In this document: piece after piece, positions 9,111 through 17,626 of the stretch
How the letters are laid out: every line of letters begins with the position of its first letter
Numbering within the stretch: the stretch's first letter is position 1
NCBI RefSeq assembly: GCF_002843385.1
Contig: NZ_MVDE01000006.1
Span: forward strand, 1-64,000
Reading direction: 5' to 3'
Length of the DNA: 64,000 nucleotides
From: Labilibaculum manganireducens
GTDB taxonomy: Bacteria > Bacteroidota > Bacteroidia > Bacteroidales > Marinifilaceae
Program-made: the position numbers and the translations under genes
The notes under the pieces: generated by a model
What the model was told of the DNA's origin: nothing
Databases searched by the model: none
The model's input: the letters and a program-made list of their open reading frames with translations, nothing else

Positions 9111-10499
9111 TTAGTGAATCCATTTAAAAACTCTGTTCCATCTGATTTTACTGAAAGCAGTTTTGTCTTTATCCAATGAAAGCCATATAAATGAAGCCTT
9201 TCCTACAATGTGATCTTCAGGAACATATCCCCAGTATCTTGAGTCGGCTGACATGTGTCTGTTATCACCCATCATCCAATAGTAATCCATTTTAAATGTA
9301 AATTCTGTTGCAATTTTTCCATTGATATAAATGGTAGAATCCTGAACTTTTAAATCGTTACCTTCATAAGCATTAATAGCTCTTTCATACAAAGGAAGTG
9401 TTTCTAAATTAAGGGAAACTGTTTGTCCTTTTTTAGGAATAACTAATGGTCCAAAATTGTCTCTGTTCCATGTGTAATGGTCGCTAAAAGGGAAAACATC
9501 TTCAGAAATACCTTGAGTTGAATTTCTTCTAATAATTGAAACAACATTGCTCAGTTTTTTCAATTCTTCAACTTTACTAAGCGAGAGAGGAAGATTGTAA
9601 TCAGATCCTCTGTGGTCAATATCTGCTTTGGCAATGTTTAGTTCTTCCAGTTTTCTTGGATTGATAGGAGTTCCATTTGTGCGAACAACATAATTGTACT
9701 GCATATCCTCAATTTTGTCCTGAGGTTTACCATTAACATGTAATTCACCATCGATGCACAATAGAGTATCTCCCGGAAGTCCTACACATCGTTTGATGTA
9801 GTTCTCTTGTTTGTCTACCGGACGAGTAGCTATTTCTGTGTTTTGCGCCAGATACTTTCGTGCCATGTCAATATATTTTTTCTCTGACTGAAGAGTCCGT
9901 CCTTTTTTCATGTCATCAGACATAAATTGATCACCTATACCTCTTAAATTTGTGTAATAGTCTGGGTTTTCCCGGCCTACGATAATAGTATCACCGGCAG
10001 GGAAATTGAATACAACAACGTCGTTTCTTTTCACTTCGCTGATACCGGCAAGGCGTTTGTAAGGCCATTGAATCCATTCCAAATACGATTTAGTTGATTT
10101 GGTTAAAGGCATTGTGTGATGCGCAAAAGGAAAGGATAGCGGAGTGTTTGGAATTTTCGGCCCGTATGCTACTTTGCTCACAAAAAGATAATCTCCTACC
10201 AGTAAAGATTTCTCCATTGATGAAGTAGGAATTGTATATGCTTCAATAAAGAACATTCTGATAATGGTTGCAGCAACAACTGCAAAAATAATTGCGTCAA
10301 CCCATTCTACTGTTGCGCTTTGTTTTTTTACACCTCTTTTTTTCCAGAAAGCCCAATGTACTTTTTTACTGATGTATACATCAAAAAGGACGGGAAGGCC
10401 CAAAATCAGCCAGTAATTACCTATCCAAATAATCATCAAAAGGCAGATGATTAGAGCTATCGAAAATTTAAACCATTTGTTTTTTAGTATACTGCTCAT
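9111..10499 (-). CDS. lepB: Signal peptidase I
   Basis: Membrane serine peptidase that removes signal peptides from exported proteins (S26A). Two hydrophobic segments (about residues 12-40 and 67-85) precede the catalytic domain. The nucleophile is Ser94 in IPTSSMEKSLL, and the general base is Lys236 in YIKRCVGLPGD. The box E motif MMGDNRHMSADSRYWG is near residues 408-424. Its 462 residues exceed the usual 250-320; an insert between the Ser and Lys boxes and another after the Lys box are typical of Bacteroidota enzymes. It follows dapB by 55 bases on the same strand, so the two are probably cotranscribed. Its 3' UTR carries two dispersed repeat units before the terminator. Confidence 0.95.
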   Translation of the reverse strand: MSSILKNKWFKFSIALIICLLMIIWIGNYWLILGLPVLFDVYISKKVHWAFWKKRGVKKQSATVEWVDAIIFAVVAATIIRMFFIEAYTIPTSSMEKSLLVGDYLFVSKVAYGPKIPNTPLSFPFAHHTMPLTKSTKSYLEWIQWPYKRLAGISEVKRNDVVVFNFPAGDTIIVGRENPDYYTNLRGIGDQFMSDDMKKGRTLQSEKKYIDMARKYLAQNTEIATRPVDKQENYIKRCVGLPGDTLLCIDGELHVNGKPQDKIEDMQYNYVVRTNGTPINPRKLEELNIAKADIDHRGSDYNLPLSLSKVEELKKLSNVVSIIRRNSTQGISEDVFPFSDHYTWNRDNFGPLVIPKKGQTVSLNLETLPLYERAINAYEGNDLKVQDSTIYINGKIATEFTFKMDYYWMMGDNRHMSADSRYWGYVPEDHIVGKASFIWLSLDKDKTAFSKIRWNRVFKWIH

Positions 10500-10554
10500 T
10501 CAATTTTTTTTAAATGATTACTTAATTTCTTTTTATTCCAGCTGTTGTGCTGAA

Positions 10555-11268
10555 CTATAGTTTTAAAAGATCTTTCATACCAAAAAAACCTTTCTTTTCA
10601 GGCATGAATTCTGCGGCTAACACAGCACCAAGAGCAAAGCCTTTTCTGCTATAAGCCAAATGTTGAATGCTGATCTCATCGACATCAGAGTGCCAGGTGA
10701 TAGAGTGTGTGCCAGGAACTGAACCATGTCGTTTAGCAAATATGCTAAGTTCATCTTCCTTCATACTTGCGGCTTCAATCCATTTTGTTTTTTTTGGATG
10801 ATTTTCAATAATATCCTCAGCTAAAGTAATTGCCGTTCCGCTTGGCGAATCTAGCTTGTGAATATGATGAATTTCTTCCATGTCAGCATTATATTCGCTG
10901 AAAGGCGCCATTAGTGCCGCTAGTTTTTTATTAAGTTCGAAGAAAAGATTTACTCCTAAACTAAAATTAGAGGCATAGAAAAAACCACTTCCTAACTGAC
11001 ATTTTTCTTTAACTAAATCTATTTTATCCAGCCATCCTGTTGTGCCTGACACAACTGGTACACTTGCTTCAAAGCAAATTTGATAGTTGCCAAAGGCTGA
11101 ATCAGGATTTGTAAATTCAATTGCAACATCAATATTTTTAAGGTTCTCAGCATGTAAATCTGCTTGATTTTCCTGATCAATGATTAATCCTATTTGATGG
11201 CCTCGGCTTTGTGCAATTTGTTCAATTTCCTTGCCCATTTTTCCGTAGCCAATAAGTGCTATTCTCAT
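10555..11268 (-). CDS. dapB: 4-hydroxy-tetrahydrodipicolinate reductase
   Basis: NAD(P)H-dependent reductase of the diaminopimelate/lysine pathway, supplying meso-DAP for peptidoglycan. The N-terminal Rossmann motif is GYGKMGKEI (residues 7-15), followed by the substrate-domain signature HHIHKLDSPSGTA near residues 133-145, and the C-terminal region with HSITWHSDVDEISI. The 237-residue length is typical for the Bacteroidota form. First gene of a probable dapB-lepB operon, with a candidate -7 box about 57 bases upstream. Confidence 0.95.
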   Translation of the reverse strand: MRIALIGYGKMGKEIEQIAQSRGHQIGLIIDQENQADLHAENLKNIDVAIEFTNPDSAFGNYQICFEASVPVVSGTTGWLDKIDLVKEKCQLGSGFFYASNFSLGVNLFFELNKKLAALMAPFSEYNADMEEIHHIHKLDSPSGTAITLAEDIIENHPKKTKWIEAASMKEDELSIFAKRHGSVPGTHSITWHSDVDEISIQHLAYSRKGFALGAVLAAEFMPEKKGFFGMKDLLKL

Positions 11269-11324
11269 GTGTGGTTTTTTTAGGAGCTTGTATGGTTAAT
11301 AGTATTACTCCTGTTTAATGATTT

Positions 11325-11332
11325 CAAAAATA
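11325..11332 (-). promoter_or_regulatory. Candidate -7 box for dapB-lepB
   Basis: On the minus strand TATTTTTG fits TAnnTTTG, 57 bases upstream of the dapB ATG. A TTG lies about 25 bases further upstream, slightly beyond the usual spacing. Confidence 0.35.
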
Positions 11333-11442
11333 ATAAATCCAAGGCATATTAAACTACCAAGAGTGGATTATTGTGCCATTTGAAAATGCTTTTTCGATAA
11401 TCAGTATAAAGACCCCATTAAGCATTTGGATTTAGGAGATAA

Positions 11443-11478
11443 ACAAAAAAAAACGGGATTGTACAAAACAATCCCGTT
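11443..11478 (-). terminator. Terminator of the thrS-infC-rpmI-rplT operon
   Basis: AACGGGATTGT and ACAATCCCGTT form a perfect 11-bp stem with a five-base loop; nine or more T follow on the minus strand. It sits 22 bases past the rplT stop. Confidence 0.9.
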
Positions 11479-11500
11479 CTAAAGTAAATAATTTATAATA

Positions 11501-11854
11501 TTATTTAGCTGTTTGTGCTTTTCCAACAACAGCTTTAAATGCTTCAGGATGATTCATTGCTAAATCAGCTAAAACCTTACGGTTAATTTCGATGTTAGCT
11601 TTATGCATCAAACCAATCAATTGTGAATATGACAAACCTTCTAGTCTGGCAGCAGCATTAATACGCTGAATCCACAATGCTCTGAAGTTTGATTTCTTCT
11701 TTTTTCTATCACGATATGCATACTGCATACCTTTTTCCCATGTGTTTTTTGCTACCGTCCAAACGTTAGCTCTTGCTCCAAAGTTACCTCTGGTTTCTTT
11801 TAAAATCTTTTTTCTTCTAGCTCTTGAAGCTACAGAATTTACTGATCTAGGCAT
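11501..11854 (-). CDS. rplT: 50S ribosomal protein L20
   Basis: Full-length L20 (117 residues) starting [18 protein letters not shown], with the basic N-terminal extension and the globular C-terminal part ([14 protein letters not shown]-like region, then [18 protein letters not shown]). It binds 23S rRNA early in 50S assembly. Last gene of thrS-infC-rpmI-rplT and followed by a strong terminator. In enterobacteria L20 represses its own operon through an mRNA pseudoknot; I cannot see whether an equivalent exists in the 93-base spacer to rpmI. Confidence 0.97.
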   Translation of the reverse strand: MPRSVNSVASRARRKKILKETRGNFGARANVWTVAKNTWEKGMQYAYRDRKKKKSNFRALWIQRINAAARLEGLSYSQLIGLMHKANIEINRKVLADLAMNHPEAFKAVVGKAQTAK

Positions 11855-11947
11855 TGTTTCTGTTTTTAGAATGTTAGCGTTCCATTTAAGGACTCTTTTT
11901 TTGCTAAATCACCCGGTTAATAAACTTTAAAAATCAAATACTGATTT

Positions 11948-12145
11948 TTACAACATGTTAAGCATTAACTTAACGTTTTTCTGGTCTGCTTTATTTACAG
12001 ATCCAAAATAAGTAAGATTTCTCTTTCTTTTGGTGCTCTTTTTAGTCAAAATATGACTTTTAAAAGCGTGCTTTCTTTTGATTTTTCCAGATGCAGTCAA
12101 AGTAAATCTTTTCTTTGCACTGCTATTTGTTTTCATCTTAGGCAT
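11948..12145 (-). CDS. rpmI: 50S ribosomal protein L35
   Basis: A 65-residue, highly basic protein beginning [20 protein letters not shown], the conserved L35 start, with the [20 protein letters not shown] core. It is a component of the large ribosomal subunit. Lies 34 bases after infC and 93 bases before rplT, the standard order. Confidence 0.97.
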   Translation of the reverse strand: MPKMKTNSSAKKRFTLTASGKIKRKHAFKSHILTKKSTKRKRNLTYFGSVNKADQKNVKLMLNML

Positions 12146-12179
12146 TGTACAACTAATTATTGATTATATATAAATTACT

Positions 12180-12734
12180 TTACTTTTTCTTTGGTGTTAA
12201 AAACATGGTCATACGTTTTCCTTCTAATCTTGGCAGTTGTTCAACTTTACCAAGCTCTTCAAGATCCTGAGCAAATTTTAATAAAAGAATCTCACCTTTG
12301 TCTTTAAAAAGGATTGACCGGCCTTTAAAGAAAACATAAGCTTTTACCTTCGAACCTTCAGTTAAGAATTTTTCGGCATGCTTTAGTTTAAAATTGTAAT
12401 CATGTTCGTCGGTGTTTGGTCCGAAACGAATTTCTTTCACTACAACTTTAACCGCTTTAGCCTTCAATTCCTTTTGTTTCTTTTTCTGCTGATAAAGATA
12501 CTTTTGGTAATCAGAAATCTTACAGACTGGTGGATCGGCATTTGGTGAAATTTCAATTAAGTCTAATCCTTGATCTTCAGCGAATTTTAATGCTTCAGCA
12601 ATAGAATAAACTCCTGGTTCTACGTTCTCTCCAACAACGCGAACGCTACGTGCCCTAATTAATTTATTAATTTTGTGTAGAGCTTCTTGAGGTTTTCTTG
12701 GCCCCCTGTTGTTTTTATGTTGAAATCCAGCTAT
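12180..12734 (-). CDS. infC: Translation initiation factor IF-3, probable ATA start codon
   Basis: IF-3 binds 30S subunits and rejects non-canonical start codons. The N-domain reads [18 protein letters not shown] then [20 protein letters not shown]; the linker [14 protein letters not shown] and C-domain ([29 protein letters not shown]) follow. An internal TTG at 12467 would give only the C-domain. The frame has a stop at 12747-12749 region and no ATG, GTG, TTG or CTG between that stop and the N-domain. The only sensible initiator is ATA at 12732-12734, placed 8 bases after a perfect AGGAGG. The product is 184 residues ([16 protein letters not shown]...). E. coli infC uses AUU for IF-3 autoregulation, so a rare start is expected of this gene. 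Operon neighbours are thrS (21 bases upstream) and rpmI. Confidence 0.9.
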   Translation of the reverse strand: MAGFQHKNNRGPRKPQEALHKINKLIRARSVRVVGENVEPGVYSIAEALKFAEDQGLDLIEISPNADPPVCKISDYQKYLYQQKKKQKELKAKAVKVVVKEIRFGPNTDEHDYNFKLKHAEKFLTEGSKVKAYVFFKGRSILFKDKGEILLLKFAQDLEELGKVEQLPRLEGKRMTMFLTPKKK

Positions 12735-12741
12735 GTCTAGG

Positions 12742-12747
12742 TCCTCC
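12742..12747 (-). promoter_or_regulatory. Unusually strong Shine-Dalgarno of infC
   Basis: Minus strand AGGAGG, 8 bases before the proposed ATA start. Strong SD sequences are rare in Bacteroidota; here it fixes the start and presumably offsets the poor start codon. Confidence 0.8.
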
Positions 12748-12755
12748 TAATTAAG

Positions 12756-14708
12756 TTAATATTGTTCAATAGAAGATAGTTGATCTTCTACTTCTTTATT
12801 TATAAAATCTGTAAATTCCTGAATGCTTTGAGAGCCCAAATCTCCTTCCCCTTGTCTGCGAACAGAAACTGTACCTTCGGTCGCTTCCTTTTCGCCTACA
12901 ATTATAAGATATGGGGTCTTTTTCAACTCACTATCACGGATTTTCCGACCAATTTTCTCGTTGCGGTCATCTAATACGGCGCGAATATCGGAATTATTTA
13001 ACGAATTTAAAACTTTTTCGGCATAATCGTTATATTTTTCGCTAATTGGCATAATTACAACCTGTTCAGGTGTTAGCCATAAAGGGAATTTACCACCAGT
13101 ATGTTCCAGTAAAACGGCAATAAATCGTTCCATAGAACCAAATGGAGCTCTGTGAATCATGATCGGGCGATGTTTCTGATTATCGCTGCCAACATATTCT
13201 AACTCGAAACGTTCCGGTAAGTTGTAATCAACCTGTATGGTTCCCAACTGCCATTTACGGCCGATTGCATCTTTAATCATGAAATCGAGTTTCGGACCAT
13301 AAAAAGCAGCTTCGCCATATTCAACAACTGTATTTAAGCCTTTTTCTTCAGCAGCTTCGATAATGGCCTGTTCTGCTTTATCCCAATTCTCGTCACTACC
13401 AATATACTTTTCACGGTTTACTTTATCGCGTAAAGATATCTGAGCAGTGTAGTCTGTAAAGTTTAGTGCTTTAAAGATAATGAAAATGATATCGATAACC
13501 TTCTTGAATTCATCTTTCAATTGATCTGGTGTACAGAACAAGTGAGCATCATCTTGTGTGAAACTTCTAACACGGGTCAAGCCGTGCAATTCTCCACTTT
13601 GTTCGTAGCGATATACAGTACCAAATTCAGCATATCTAACAGGCAGATCCTTGTATGAACGTGGTTTGAACTTGTAAATTTCGCAATGATGCGGGCAGTT
13701 CATTGGTTTTAGCAAATATTCTTCTCCTTCCTGAGGAGTTTGAATTGCCTGAAATGAATCTTCACCGTATTTTTCGTAATGACCTGACGTTTTATACAAG
13801 TTTATGTTTCCAATATGAGGAGTAATAACCTGCTCGTATCCAAATTTTTTCTGCACGCGTTTCAAGAAAGTTTCTAAACTTTCCCGTAACTGTGCACCTT
13901 TTGGTAACCACAATGGCATTCCCTGACCCACATTTTGAGAGAAAGTGAATAATTCCATTTCTTTCCCAAGTTTTCTGTGGTCACGTTTTTTGGCTTCTTC
14001 CATCATTATCACGTATTCATCAAGGAATTTCTTTTTAGGAAAAGTAATTCCGTAAACACGTGTAAGCTGCGGGCGTTTTTCATCACCTCTCCAGTAAGCT
14101 CCGGCAATTGAGTTTAATTTGATGGCCTTAATATAGCTGGTGTTAGGCAAGTGTGGTCCTCTGCACAAGTCAGTAAAATTTCCTTGTTTATAGAAACTGA
14201 TGGTGCCGTCTTCCAGGTCATTGATTAATTCCAGTTTGTATTCTTCGTTTTTTTCTTTAAAAAACGAAATAGCTTCTTCCTTGGTAACATCTGTACGCTG
14301 ATATTCACTCTTGTTTCGAGCAAGTTCGAGCATTTTTTGTTCAATTTTAGGAAGATCTTTATCGGAAAGAACCATTCCGTTTCCTAAATCGACATCGTAA
14401 TAAAAGCCCATTTCAATAGCCGGACCAATACCAAATTTCACTCCAGGATATAATGCTTCCAACGCTTCTGCCATAAGGTGAGCTGAGCTATGCCAAAACG
14501 CATACTTACCTTCAGCATCATCCCAAGTATGTAATTTAATGTTTGAGTCTTCGTTTATTGGACGAGAGATATCCCAAATTTCATTATTTACAGTTATAGA
14601 TAAAACTTCTTTGGCAAGGCTGTTACTTAGACTTCTGGCAATACCAAGGCCAGAAATCCCTGCTTCAAACTCTTTTACAGAATTATCCGGAAATGTAATT
14701 TTAATCAT
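12756..14708 (-). CDS. thrS: Threonyl-tRNA synthetase
   Basis: Class II synthetase charging tRNA-Thr. Residues 1-60 form a TGS domain (starting [17 protein letters not shown]). The editing domain with [17 protein letters not shown] lies at about 75-225. The catalytic core has motif 2 region [20 protein letters not shown] and zinc-binding Cys/His in [11 protein letters not shown]. The C-terminal anticodon-binding domain spans about 545-640 ([17 protein letters not shown]). The 650-residue length is normal. First gene of the operon thrS-infC-rpmI-rplT, with 47 bases between the thrS stop-proximal region and the infC start removed to a 21-base spacer. No T-box leader is seen upstream. Confidence 0.97.
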   Translation of the reverse strand: MIKITFPDNSVKEFEAGISGLGIARSLSNSLAKEVLSITVNNEIWDISRPINEDSNIKLHTWDDAEGKYAFWHSSAHLMAEALEALYPGVKFGIGPAIEMGFYYDVDLGNGMVLSDKDLPKIEQKMLELARNKSEYQRTDVTKEEAISFFKEKNEEYKLELINDLEDGTISFYKQGNFTDLCRGPHLPNTSYIKAIKLNSIAGAYWRGDEKRPQLTRVYGITFPKKKFLDEYVIMMEEAKKRDHRKLGKEMELFTFSQNVGQGMPLWLPKGAQLRESLETFLKRVQKKFGYEQVITPHIGNINLYKTSGHYEKYGEDSFQAIQTPQEGEEYLLKPMNCPHHCEIYKFKPRSYKDLPVRYAEFGTVYRYEQSGELHGLTRVRSFTQDDAHLFCTPDQLKDEFKKVIDIIFIIFKALNFTDYTAQISLRDKVNREKYIGSDENWDKAEQAIIEAAEEKGLNTVVEYGEAAFYGPKLDFMIKDAIGRKWQLGTIQVDYNLPERFELEYVGSDNQKHRPIMIHRAPFGSMERFIAVLLEHTGGKFPLWLTPEQVVIMPISEKYNDYAEKVLNSLNNSDIRAVLDDRNEKIGRKIRDSELKKTPYLIIVGEKEATEGTVSVRRQGEGDLGSQSIQEFTDFINKEVEDQLSSIEQY

Positions 14709-15014
14709 TATATAATTTTAAAAATTCGTTTTTTTTATTCAATCCACAAAGATATAACTTTCTCCCTAATTTTCAGCTGAATTTGCTTGCCAATATTTGT
14801 GTATTGTAAGAATCATGTCTGAAAATTTTTACGGTTTTATTCTTAACAGTTGGAAGCGGAGTTGTTTTTTTATCCGATAAGGATGAATGACAATTAGTGA
14901 AATCTAACAAATGATGCGTGGTAACAAATAATTATCAAGTAGTAATTTTTCTTTTCTGTAAAAAAGTGGAATCTTTGAGAGATTAATAAACAACCGATAC
15001 TAAAATTTAAAATT
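14709..15014. other. Divergent intergenic region between thrS and the DPP IV-like gene
   Basis: Contains a candidate minus-strand -7 box for thrS (14747-14754, listed separately). A weak AATCTTTG at 14970-14977 could serve the plus-strand gene. No T-box, stem-loop leader or short ORF was recognised. Confidence 0.4.
14747..14754 (-). promoter_or_regulatory. Candidate -7 box for the thrS operon
   Basis: Minus strand TATCTTTG fits TAnnTTTG and lies 39 bases upstream of the thrS ATG. A -33 TTG is not obvious. Confidence 0.45.
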
Positions 15015-17228
15015 ATGAAGATAAGTCGACAGATATTTACTTTCTGCATCCTTATGTGCTTTGGTTTTTTGTCTTTTTCACAGACTGAAAATCAGAAGAT
15101 AAGCATGGAGGATTTGATGCTTAACGGCACTTTTAGTCAGAAATCTGTTCAAGGATTACTATCGATGAAAGATGGTATTCATTACACAACATTAGAAGAA
15201 GGTGGTACTAAAATTGTGAAATACAGTTATGCCACGGGCGAGGTTGTAGATACCTTGTTGAATTTGAATCAAATAAAAGATGTGGAAATAAAAAGCATTA
15301 ATGAATATGAGTTTAGTGCTGATGAAAGCCGTATTCTGTTAATGACAAATCCGGAGCGCATATACCGACGTTCTTTTACTGCTGATTATTTTGTGTTCTC
15401 TTTTAAAAACAGAGAGTTGGTTCCTTTGTCGAAGAATGGAAAGCAGCGTTTGGCTACTTTTTCGCCGAATGGCAATCGGATTGCTTTTGTTCGTAATAAT
15501 AATCTGTTTATTCATAATGTTTTATTTGGTTCTGAAATTAGAATCACAAAGGATGGGGAATGGAATAAGATACAAAACGGAACACCTGACTGGGTTTATG
15601 AGGAAGAGTTTGAATTTAACAGAGCATTCGCATGGTCTCCGGACAGTGAGTTTCTTGCTTATATGAAATTTAATGAAGGCGATGTGAAGATGTTCAATAT
15701 GAACAAATTCGAAGGTTTATATCCACAGATAAAAGAGAATGCTTTGTATCCGGAAAATTATACTTATAAATACCCAAAAGCAGGAGAGAAGAATTCAACG
15801 GTTGAGGTGTTTGTTTATAATATTGAAGACCGAATTACGAAAAGAATGGATGTGGGTGAGGAGAAGGATCAGTACATTCCCCGCATTAAATGGACTCAGG
15901 ATCCTAAAATGCTAAGTATTTACAGATTGAATCGTCATCAGAATAAATTGGAACTGTTGCTTGCTAATGCTAGAACCGGTAGTTCGAATGTAATGTATAC
16001 ACAAGAGAATAAGTATTATATAGAGGAAGGAAATTTTGATCATTTAACCTATTTGAATGATGGAAAGCATTTTATTTATTTGGACGAGAAGGATGGCTTC
16101 AATCATTTGTATTTGTATGATATGGCGACGGGTAAATCGGTACAGCAAATTACAAACGGAGATTGGGATGTAACCGATTTTTTGGGCTTTGATGAAAAAA
16201 ATCAGGTTTGCTACTATCAATCTGCCGAAGTATCGCCAATGGATAGAAATGTTTATTCCGTAAAATTAAATGGAACAGCAAAGAAATTACTAACTCCTGA
16301 GAAAGGAACTAATAATACTGTTTTTAGTAACGGATTTAAATATTATATCAATTATTTTTCAAGTGTTACTCAGCCAAATACTGTTAGTTTATTTAATAGT
16401 AAGGGTAAAATGATTCGGGTATTGGAAAGCAACGATGAGTTGGTTGCCAAATTGAGGGGATATCAATATTCGCCAAAAGAATTCACAATGCTTCCGGCAG
16501 CTGATGGAATGACAATGCTGAATGCATGGATGATAAAGCCGTTTAATTTTGATCCATCGAAAAAATATCCTGTAGTAATGACACAATACAGTGGGCCGAA
16601 CTCGCAAAGTGTTCTTAATTCATGGAGTTTTGATTGGTACCAGTATTTGGCTCAGGAAGGATATGTTGTTGTTTGTGTTGACCCCAGAGGTACAGGAGCC
16701 CGTGGGCAACTATTTAGAAAATGCACTTACATGCAATTGGGAAGATTGGAATCAGACGATCAGATATCTGCAGCCCGCAGTTTGGCTAAGGAAAGTTTTA
16801 TAGATGAAAATAGAATTGCTATTTGGGGATGGAGTTATGGTGGCTTTATGTCTACTCTTTGTTTAGAGAAGGGAAGTGATGTATTTGCTGCTGCAATTGC
16901 CGTTGCGCCGGTAACGAACTGGAGGTATTACGATTCGGTATATACCGAGAGATTTATGAGAACACCTCAGGAAAATGCCAAAGGATACGATGATAATTCA
17001 CCAATTAATCATGTTGATAAATTGAAAGGATCACTCTTGCTTTGTCACGGAACGGCAGATGATAATGTTCATATTCAGAATACTTATGAGTTGACTGAAC
17101 GTTTGGTGCAGGCAGATAAACAATTTGAAATGCAGGTGTATACCAATAGGAATCATAGCATATATGGTGGGAAAACAAGATTGCATTTGTATAATCGATT
17201 CAATAAGTTTTTAAAAGTTAATTTATAG
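15015..17228 (+). CDS. Dipeptidyl peptidase IV-type S9 serine peptidase
   Basis: Periplasmic exopeptidase removing N-terminal dipeptides, usually Xaa-Pro. A signal peptide (MKISRQIFTFCILMCFGFLSFS, residues 1-22) is followed by an eight-bladed beta-propeller (DPPIV_N, about 100-455) containing the DWVYEEEF segment whose paired Glu anchor the substrate N-terminus. The alpha/beta hydrolase domain (about 475-737) has Ser607 in GWSYGGF, Asp682 in GTADDNVH and His714 in RNHSIYGG, a complete triad. Length (737) is typical of the Bacteroidota enzyme used in peptide catabolism. It is monocistronic, divergent from thrS and followed by its own terminator. Confidence 0.93.
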   Translation: MKISRQIFTFCILMCFGFLSFSQTENQKISMEDLMLNGTFSQKSVQGLLSMKDGIHYTTLEEGGTKIVKYSYATGEVVDTLLNLNQIKDVEIKSINEYEFSADESRILLMTNPERIYRRSFTADYFVFSFKNRELVPLSKNGKQRLATFSPNGNRIAFVRNNNLFIHNVLFGSEIRITKDGEWNKIQNGTPDWVYEEEFEFNRAFAWSPDSEFLAYMKFNEGDVKMFNMNKFEGLYPQIKENALYPENYTYKYPKAGEKNSTVEVFVYNIEDRITKRMDVGEEKDQYIPRIKWTQDPKMLSIYRLNRHQNKLELLLANARTGSSNVMYTQENKYYIEEGNFDHLTYLNDGKHFIYLDEKDGFNHLYLYDMATGKSVQQITNGDWDVTDFLGFDEKNQVCYYQSAEVSPMDRNVYSVKLNGTAKKLLTPEKGTNNTVFSNGFKYYINYFSSVTQPNTVSLFNSKGKMIRVLESNDELVAKLRGYQYSPKEFTMLPAADGMTMLNAWMIKPFNFDPSKKYPVVMTQYSGPNSQSVLNSWSFDWYQYLAQEGYVVVCVDPRGTGARGQLFRKCTYMQLGRLESDDQISAARSLAKESFIDENRIAIWGWSYGGFMSTLCLEKGSDVFAAAIAVAPVTNWRYYDSVYTERFMRTPQENAKGYDDNSPINHVDKLKGSLLLCHGTADDNVHIQNTYELTERLVQADKQFEMQVYTNRNHSIYGGKTRLHLYNRFNKFLKVNL

Positions 17229-17254
17229 TCAGTAAAGCGGCGAATGAATTGGAG

Positions 17255-17290
17255 AGAGGAAATTGTTTTTGATGATTTCCTCTTTTCTTT
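17255..17290 (+). terminator. Terminator of the DPP IV-like gene
   Basis: AGAGGAAAT and ATTTCCTCT pair around an 11-base loop and are followed by TTTC; 27 bases past the stop. Confidence 0.65.
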
Positions 17291-17423
17291 TGCTCAAATA
17301 GTCAGATTTTTAGCTGTGTTTGTATTTTTTTTTTCGACATTTTTTTTGAAAACCTCTTGTCAAAAGCATTGGAATATCTATATTTGCAACGCTGATGTTA
17401 AGAATAAAGGTTCTTATCAATAT

Positions 17424-17496
17424 GCGAGAATAGCTCAGTTGGTAGAGCACAACCTTGCCAAGGTTGGGGTCGCGAGTTCGAGTCTCGTTTCTCGCT
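17424..17496 (+). tRNA. tRNA-Gly (GCC)
   Basis: Complete 73-nt cloverleaf. The acceptor stem GCGAGAA pairs with TTCTCGC, the D-arm is GCTCAGTTGGTAGAGC, the anticodon arm AACCTTGCCAAGGTT has anticodon GCC, and the T-loop is TTCGAGT. CCA is not encoded. A terminator follows. Confidence 0.95.
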
Positions 17497-17501
17497 CAGT
17501 T

Positions 17502-17537
17502 AAAACTGTTTCATCAATAATATGGAACAGTTTTTTT
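17502..17537 (+). terminator. Terminator after tRNA-Gly
   Basis: AAAACTGTT and AACAGTTTT stem followed by a T-run, starting 5 bases past the tRNA. Confidence 0.8.
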
Positions 17538-17567
17538 GTGTCTTATAATTTGGATGGTATTTTTGAA

Positions 17568-17602
17568 TCAAAAAAAATGGACTACCATAAAAGCAGTCCA
17601 TT
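17568..17602 (-). terminator. Terminator of the Trx-ApbE-DUF4266-DUF3570 operon
   Basis: AATGGACT and AGTCCATT pair around an 11-base loop; an eight-T run follows on the minus strand. It lies about 25 bases past the DUF3570 stop. Confidence 0.8.
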
Positions 17603-17626
17603 CACTATTAGATAATATATCAGTTG

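Noticed and set aside
12180-12467. Short infC starting at an internal TTG
   Set aside because: It would omit the conserved N-domain and linker, which are present and in frame upstream to the ATA at 12734.
14709-15014. T-box or other amino-acid-responsive leader for thrS
   Set aside because: No T-box sequence (TGGNACC-type) or antiterminator stem is present; the candidate -7 box leaves only a short leader.
17244-17615. 123-codon plus-strand frame
   Set aside because: It runs through the tRNA-Gly gene and two terminators and has no recognisable protein content.
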